Assembly: GCA_045628865.1 (NCBI GenBank)
Contig: JAZQQB010000029.1
Location: 7,412 to 71,411, forward strand
Reading direction: 5' to 3'
DNA: 64,000 nt
DNA from: JAZQQB01 sp045628865
GTDB lineage: Bacteria > Bacillota > Clostridia > Lachnospirales > Lachnospiraceae
The translations under genes and the position numbers were made by a program. Position 1 is the stretch's first letter. Each line of letters begins with the position of its first letter. The notes beneath the pieces were generated by a model. The model was not told the DNA's origin and did not search any database. It saw only the letters and a program-made list of their open reading frames with translations. Below are positions 60,151 through 64,000 of the stretch, piece after piece.

Positions 60151-61557
60151 ATGACGGGTTTGAAGAGCGAGAATAAAAAGATTATTTTATATATTTTGTT
60201 GTCATTGAATATGCTTGTAATTTTAGCGATGATGTTTCTTATGATTAAGAATATCTGTTTAAATTATGATGAGTTTTTCAGTGTAAATTGGACGGCTTTA
60301 TCCTGGAAAGATCTGATGGCAACATTAAAAGCGGATGTGCATCCTCCGCTGTATTATGTGGGATTGAAGCTGATTCGTACAATCTTTGGAACTGGTATCT
60401 TACCAGCCAGAATTTATTCCCTGGTGCCATCCTTGTTTCTTGTATTGCTCACTTTTTTGGTAAAAAGAGAACTGGGTTGGAAGGCTGCTTTCTGGTATCT
60501 GAATTTCTTAATGGGGAATGTTTTCTGGTTTCAGAAATCTACAGAAATCAGAATGTATCCATGGTTGGCATTCTGGTGTGTATGCAATGCTTTCTTCTTT
60601 TATGAGGTAATGCAGCATAAGAAGAGAAAATACTGGATCTTATTTGCAGTATCTGGAGTGGCAGCAGCCTATACGCAGTACTATGGCATTCCATTGATGG
60701 TTTGTACCTATATTGGTCTTGGACTATGGAGCTTCTTTTCTAAGGATAAGAAGAATATTATCAGCTGGTTATTGGTATGTGGCGTGACGGTTCTATGTTA
60801 TCTGCCATGGTTGCCAGTTGCTTTTTCGCAGATCTTTACAGTTACAGGTAATTACTGGATACCATTTCCGGAATCTAAGGTATGGGTATTGATGGAATTG
60901 GTGGATAGTACCATTCCTTATGTGACATATGTTTATATGTTGATCCTGTTATTGATGCCAGTGCTTGCATTTGTGCTTTTCTTGCTTTTAAAGGGACAGA
61001 ATAAAGCAAGAGCGTGGTGGATGCTTGTTACTGTTTCAGGAGTATGGTTTACCTGGGCAATTGGTATGGGATATATGCTATTAAAGGATAGACCAGTACT
61101 TGTTTCCAGATATCTGATTGCAGGGCTGATCGTATTTATGCTTGGTAGTGCTGCATTTATGGAGAAGGTTCCAGCGGTAGTAGTGGCATTGTTTTGTGGT
61201 GTATTTTTTGTCACAGGAAGCAACTATTTTTACCAGCGTTATGACAGTGTTCGACATGATCAGACTGATAAGCTACTTGCTTTTTGTGATGATAATATTA
61301 AGGAAACTGATCATGTATATTTCTGGGAAGATGGATATGGATATTTAAGCTTCTGTATGAATTATTACATTGATTCAGAGAATATTCATGAAATGAATTC
61401 TAATAATCGCGAGATGGAAGAAGATGCAACCATTTGGTTTTTCCAGAATGAGCGTGTGGATGGAAATGAGAATGTAAAGCAGATAGAGAGTGAGATGGAA
61501 TATGTTGGAGAGTACGCTTTCGGATCAGAAAAGGTCTGGATCTATAGAAAAGAATAA
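60151..61557 (+). CDS. GT39/PMT-like membrane glycosyltransferase, second copy
   Basis: The 468 aa protein has about ten helices. The first outer loop is CLNYDEFFSVNWTAL (Asp40-Glu41 as catalytic-type acids), followed by ADVHPPLYYVGLKL (61-74). The D/E pair and the HPPLYY motif are the hallmark of GT39/ArnT-like GT-C enzymes. A lengthy soluble C-terminus (about 370-468) probably lies outside. It would use polyprenyl-phosphate sugar. The last 56 bp overlap the best start choice of the next gene, so the two are translationally coupled. The sugar and acceptor are unknown. The motif set is clearer than in the copy at 56907. Confidence 0.82.
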   Translation: MTGLKSENKKIILYILLSLNMLVILAMMFLMIKNICLNYDEFFSVNWTALSWKDLMATLKADVHPPLYYVGLKLIRTIFGTGILPARIYSLVPSLFLVLLTFLVKRELGWKAAFWYLNFLMGNVFWFQKSTEIRMYPWLAFWCVCNAFFFYEVMQHKKRKYWILFAVSGVAAAYTQYYGIPLMVCTYIGLGLWSFFSKDKKNIISWLLVCGVTVLCYLPWLPVAFSQIFTVTGNYWIPFPESKVWVLMELVDSTIPYVTYVYMLILLLMPVLAFVLFLLLKGQNKARAWWMLVTVSGVWFTWAIGMGYMLLKDRPVLVSRYLIAGLIVFMLGSAAFMEKVPAVVVALFCGVFFVTGSNYFYQRYDSVRHDQTDKLLAFCDDNIKETDHVYFWEDGYGYLSFCMNYYIDSENIHEMNSNNREMEEDATIWFFQNERVDGNENVKQIESEMEYVGEYAFGSEKVWIYRKE

Positions 61558-62674
61558 TACAACAGGTATCTTAACGTGTATTGGTGATATCTGCTTTTGG
61601 TTGGGATTATCTTTAGAAATCCTGATGCTGATCTTAGATAAGAGCAGTTATATTGTAGTACATCTTGTGCTATGGTATCGGATCGGTTTTATTCTTTTAG
61701 GAATCAAGTTTGTATTGGCAAGGCCTAATAAGAAGGAACTTCTAGCAATCATTTTAATGGGAGCACTTGGATTGATTTCTAAGTATACAACAAATCGAGA
61801 AGATATTCTAAGGGCTGTGATGATCATTGGTGCAAGCAGTAAGATGGATTTAAAGAAGGTTATGAAGGTAACCTTTTGGGAGACACTTGTTGGATGCGTG
61901 GTTATTGTTTTACTTGCTTTTTGTGGTATTGGTGGAGCAATTAAAGCAACGGAGATTTATCGTGGAGGTGGTATTCCAGAGACAAGATATATGTTTGGAA
62001 TGGGTCATCCAGGTGCATGTCATTGTATGGTTTTGATGTTACTTCTGCTATGGACTTATGTTTATTATGAGAATTCTAAGTGGTGGCAGCATTTGATTGG
62101 TTTGGGGTTAAATGCTTTGGCATACTATTTTACAGATTGTAATCAGGCATTTTTAGTAGGTTTGGTAGTAACCGTTGCAGCAATACTAATGAAGTATTGT
62201 TCATGGTTTCAAAAAAACTGGTTTTATGTACTGGGAATATGTATATGGGCAGTATGTGTACTATTTAGTGTCTTTGCGGCAAAGGTAGGAGTAAGTATAC
62301 CAATCATGCGTACCATAGATCATTTTGTATTAAATGGACGTCTTCAGTGGGGAGAAACATATGGTAAGATAGCGTATTGGTCTGCGTTTGGAAAAGAAGC
62401 ATATCAGGAATTTTTTGATATGGGATGGATAAGACTTTTTTACTGGTATGGTGTTGTTCCTGCAATTTGCTATCTTGTTGGAGTGGTTGTAATGTTTCTT
62501 GAAATAATGAAGAAGAAAGATGCTCCAGCGTTGATCATTATGACTGCATTATCGTTGTATACCTTGTTTGAGGCACATATTATGTCTCAAATGGTTGGTA
62601 GAAATTATATGCTGATTTTCATGGGATTTTATGTTTTTGGAATGTTACATGAAAAAAAGGGAGATATTTACTAA
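61502..62674 (+). CDS. Wzy-like polysaccharide polymerase
   Basis: The product is 390 aa if ATG 61502 is used; GTG 61490 is an alternative, and both lie inside the previous gene. The protein has about ten to twelve hydrophobic segments with short loops, one periplasmic-side loop (about 275-310) with GRLQWGETYGK, and a late EAHIMSQMVGRNYML. Length, topology and R/H-rich outer loops fit Wzy polymerases, which are poorly conserved in sequence. It is the last gene before a bidirectional terminator and follows the second flippase, glycosyltransferases and acyl-transfer pair. It completes a second polymerase-flippase set besides EpsG. The family match is by topology, not by a strict signature. Confidence 0.72.
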   Translation: MLESTLSDQKRSGSIEKNNTTGILTCIGDICFWLGLSLEILMLILDKSSYIVVHLVLWYRIGFILLGIKFVLARPNKKELLAIILMGALGLISKYTTNREDILRAVMIIGASSKMDLKKVMKVTFWETLVGCVVIVLLAFCGIGGAIKATEIYRGGGIPETRYMFGMGHPGACHCMVLMLLLLWTYVYYENSKWWQHLIGLGLNALAYYFTDCNQAFLVGLVVTVAAILMKYCSWFQKNWFYVLGICIWAVCVLFSVFAAKVGVSIPIMRTIDHFVLNGRLQWGETYGKIAYWSAFGKEAYQEFFDMGWIRLFYWYGVVPAICYLVGVVVMFLEIMKKKDAPALIIMTALSLYTLFEAHIMSQMVGRNYMLIFMGFYVFGMLHEKKGDIY

Positions 62675-62708
62675 GAAAAGGACTTGCCTCATTAGGTAAG
62701 TCCTTTTC
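62675..62708. terminator. Bidirectional terminator between convergent genes
   Basis: GAAAAGGACTTGCCT (62675-62689) pairs with AGGTAAGTCCTTTTC (62694-62708), a 15 bp stem with one G-U pair and a 4 nt loop. The AAAA/TTTT tracts at the base serve both strands. The stop codon of the minus-strand gene lies within it. Confidence 0.85.
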
Positions 62709-63891
62709 CATAAATTTGCATCATTTTTTTATACGATACTTCAGGAGTATACAATTTTTCATAAGTATCTCTACAATATTTCTGAATCGTAGAAATTCTA
62801 TTAGCATCAGTCTCTAACCACTTCACACCATCACACAAAGAATCAGAATTTCCAGTTTTAAATAAATAGCCATGTTTCTCATGTTCTAAGATGCTGGCAA
62901 TATTGGCAGAATCACTGGCAATAATAGGAGTGCCAAGAGCCATACTTTCTACAATGCTCATTGGGAAGCCTTCGTACCAAAGGGTAGGAAGTATCATTGC
63001 CTTGGCATGTGCTAAATATAAAAGCGCTTTATCGTGTGGTGTAAAGCCAAGGAATGTAATATTCTTACAATCATATTTTTTGATATAAGCGTGGACTTCA
63101 TCATTTTCAGGTCCACTTCCAAGAATCACTAATTTCCAATCAGACATCTTTCTAAAGGCATCAAGCATTACAAAAATCCCCTTAACCTTTTCGATACGAC
63201 CAACATAAAGATAGTAGTCACCAAAGGACTGAATCTGCTCAAGTACTTTAGCATCTTCTATCAAAACAGGCTTTTCCAGATAATTTGGTTTTACTTGAAT
63301 CTTATCTTCTGGCAGATGAGGAATCATTCTGGATTTCTGGAATTCTGTCAGTGCGATATAAGCATCAGGCTTTGAGAAGGTTTTCTTCTTTCTGTGAAAG
63401 GCTGTCATAAATGCAACAAGTGCTGTCTGAACCTTGGAGTGTCGATAGCAGCTGTGCTTGATAGAACAGGATAAGCCATTGGATAAGCAGTCTTCACAAA
63501 TCTTTTCATCACGAAACAGAATGGCTCCCGGACATACAAAGCGAAAGTTGTGAAGGGTCTGTACAAGCTTACAGCCCTCTTTCTTTGCAGCATAGTAAAC
63601 GGACAAGCTGATCAATGGAAGGGTATTGTGTACATGAACGATATCAATATGATTCTCACGAATCATGCGACGGACTTCCTTTACTGTTTTTACGGAATAT
63701 ATGGTTTCAAAGGGAAGAAGAAGCTTTCCAAACTTTCCTCTTGATTTCAATTCATCATTGTGACGTTCATATAAATAGACCTTATGACCATGCTTGGTAA
63801 GTAAAGTAGAATCCTGTGCAACGACGGTATCTTCACCACCTGCGAACTGGTATTTATTATGAACGATTAGAATATTGTATTTCTGGGACAT
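62692..63891 (-). CDS. GT4-type glycosyltransferase with cysteine-rich insert
   Basis: The 399 aa protein on the minus strand begins with NILIVHNKYQFAGGEDTVV, a GT4 subgroup opening. An insert at about 125-150 has CPGAILFRDEKICEDC and further cysteines (SNGLSCSIKHSC), at least five in all, as in a GT4 branch with a probable metal or disulphide site near the acceptor pocket. The donor half has VGRIEKVKGI, GSGPENDEV and EGFPMSIVESMALGTPIIASD. It is transcribed towards the polymerase gene and seems to start a neighbouring unit. GGAG lies 11 bases before the start. It could serve a separate glycan. Confidence 0.88.
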   Translation of the reverse strand: MSQKYNILIVHNKYQFAGGEDTVVAQDSTLLTKHGHKVYLYERHNDELKSRGKFGKLLLPFETIYSVKTVKEVRRMIRENHIDIVHVHNTLPLISLSVYYAAKKEGCKLVQTLHNFRFVCPGAILFRDEKICEDCLSNGLSCSIKHSCYRHSKVQTALVAFMTAFHRKKKTFSKPDAYIALTEFQKSRMIPHLPEDKIQVKPNYLEKPVLIEDAKVLEQIQSFGDYYLYVGRIEKVKGIFVMLDAFRKMSDWKLVILGSGPENDEVHAYIKKYDCKNITFLGFTPHDKALLYLAHAKAMILPTLWYEGFPMSIVESMALGTPIIASDSANIASILEHEKHGYLFKTGNSDSLCDGVKWLETDANRISTIQKYCRDTYEKLYTPEVSYKKMMQIYGKGLT

Positions 63892-63929
63892 AAATAATGA
63901 AACTCCTATAGATTAATATATAATCAGTT

Positions 63930-63954
63930 TATCATACCGAAAAAAAATATGATA
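63930..63954. promoter_or_regulatory. Inverted repeat in the upstream region of the minus-strand GT4
   Basis: TATCATA (63930-63936) and TATGATA (63948-63954) are separated by 11 bp, 39-63 bp before the start codon of the GT4 gene. The region is A/T-rich and a TATGAT-like -10 word overlaps the dyad, but no confident -35 box was found. It may be an operator. Confidence 0.35.
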
Positions 63955-64000
63955 GTATTCCTATAATTTACTTTTTTTTTATACCAAAAATTGATATGAT

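Overview
The window is a 64 kb cell-surface polysaccharide locus of a low-G+C, Gram-positive-type anaerobe. Strong Shine-Dalgarno sites, sigma-A-like promoters (TTG... / TATAGT or TATATT with 17 bp spacers), an EpsG-type polymerase, PglK-type ABC flippases and an AAA-ATPase/PD-(D/E)XK cassette all point to Bacillota, class Clostridia, most likely Lachnospiraceae. That placement is inference. No rRNA, tRNA, CRISPR array or transposase gene was seen.

Layout. (1) 1-10979: an exopolysaccharide operon with a truncated priming sugar transferase, a Wzz-like adaptor carrying a kinase-dead tail, GT2/GT4 enzymes, an EpsG polymerase, a sialyltransferase-fold (GT52-like) enzyme and an ABC flippase. It ends in a very long-stem terminator. 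(2) 10980-11446: a non-coding block with a 52 bp-period degenerate tandem repeat, followed by an acyltransferase-3 gene on the minus strand. (3) 12689-19934: a promoter and a complete pseudaminic acid pathway (pseB, pseC, pseF, pseI, pseH, pseG), with a formyltransferase and a PIG-L deacetylase embedded in it. (4) 19873-32659: two large GT-C-like membrane proteins around a WecE aminotransferase, a structured intergenic RNA-like element, a GtrB-type polyprenyl-phosphate glycosyltransferase, an O-antigen-ligase-like protein with an extra N-terminal domain, a second and complete priming transferase, and two GT4 enzymes. (5) 32653-41933: a TviB/WbpP pair (HexNAc to HexNAcA chemistry), a DUF6056 protein, an AsnB-type amidotransferase, three GT4 enzymes, and a MITE-like palindromic element. 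(6) 42358-45812: a membrane protein (minus strand) and a second AsnB, divergently transcribed from two good promoters. (7) 45913-62674: two GT11-like fucosyltransferases, an inserted DUF/AAA-ATPase cassette with a decayed duplicate, a GT2, a second ABC flippase, an MBOAT/SGNH acyl-transfer pair, two GT39-like membrane proteins, a DUF5672 protein, a GT17 enzyme and a Wzy-like polymerase. (8) 62692-63891: a GT4 gene on the minus strand.

How the genes work together. Two priming transferases, two ABC flippases and two or three polymerase/ligase-like proteins imply at least two separately assembled glycans built by the Wzx/Wzy-like route, with an ABC exporter standing in for Wzx. Precursors made here are CMP-pseudaminic acid (probably a modified N-acyl form), a UDP-HexNAcA (probably GalNAcA, possibly amidated by the AsnB enzymes) and a 4-amino-4,6-dideoxy-hexose from WecE. 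GDP-fucose and the dTDP-4-keto sugar must come from elsewhere. Tailoring is by O-acylation and by GT-C enzymes using polyprenyl-phosphate sugars. The most unusual points are the deacetylase/formyltransferase pair inside the pse operon, the four-hairpin element that hides a ribosome binding site at 25242-25370, the helically phased 52 bp repeats at 11053-11300, and the CMP-nonulosonate-transferase signature of the gene at 6907.
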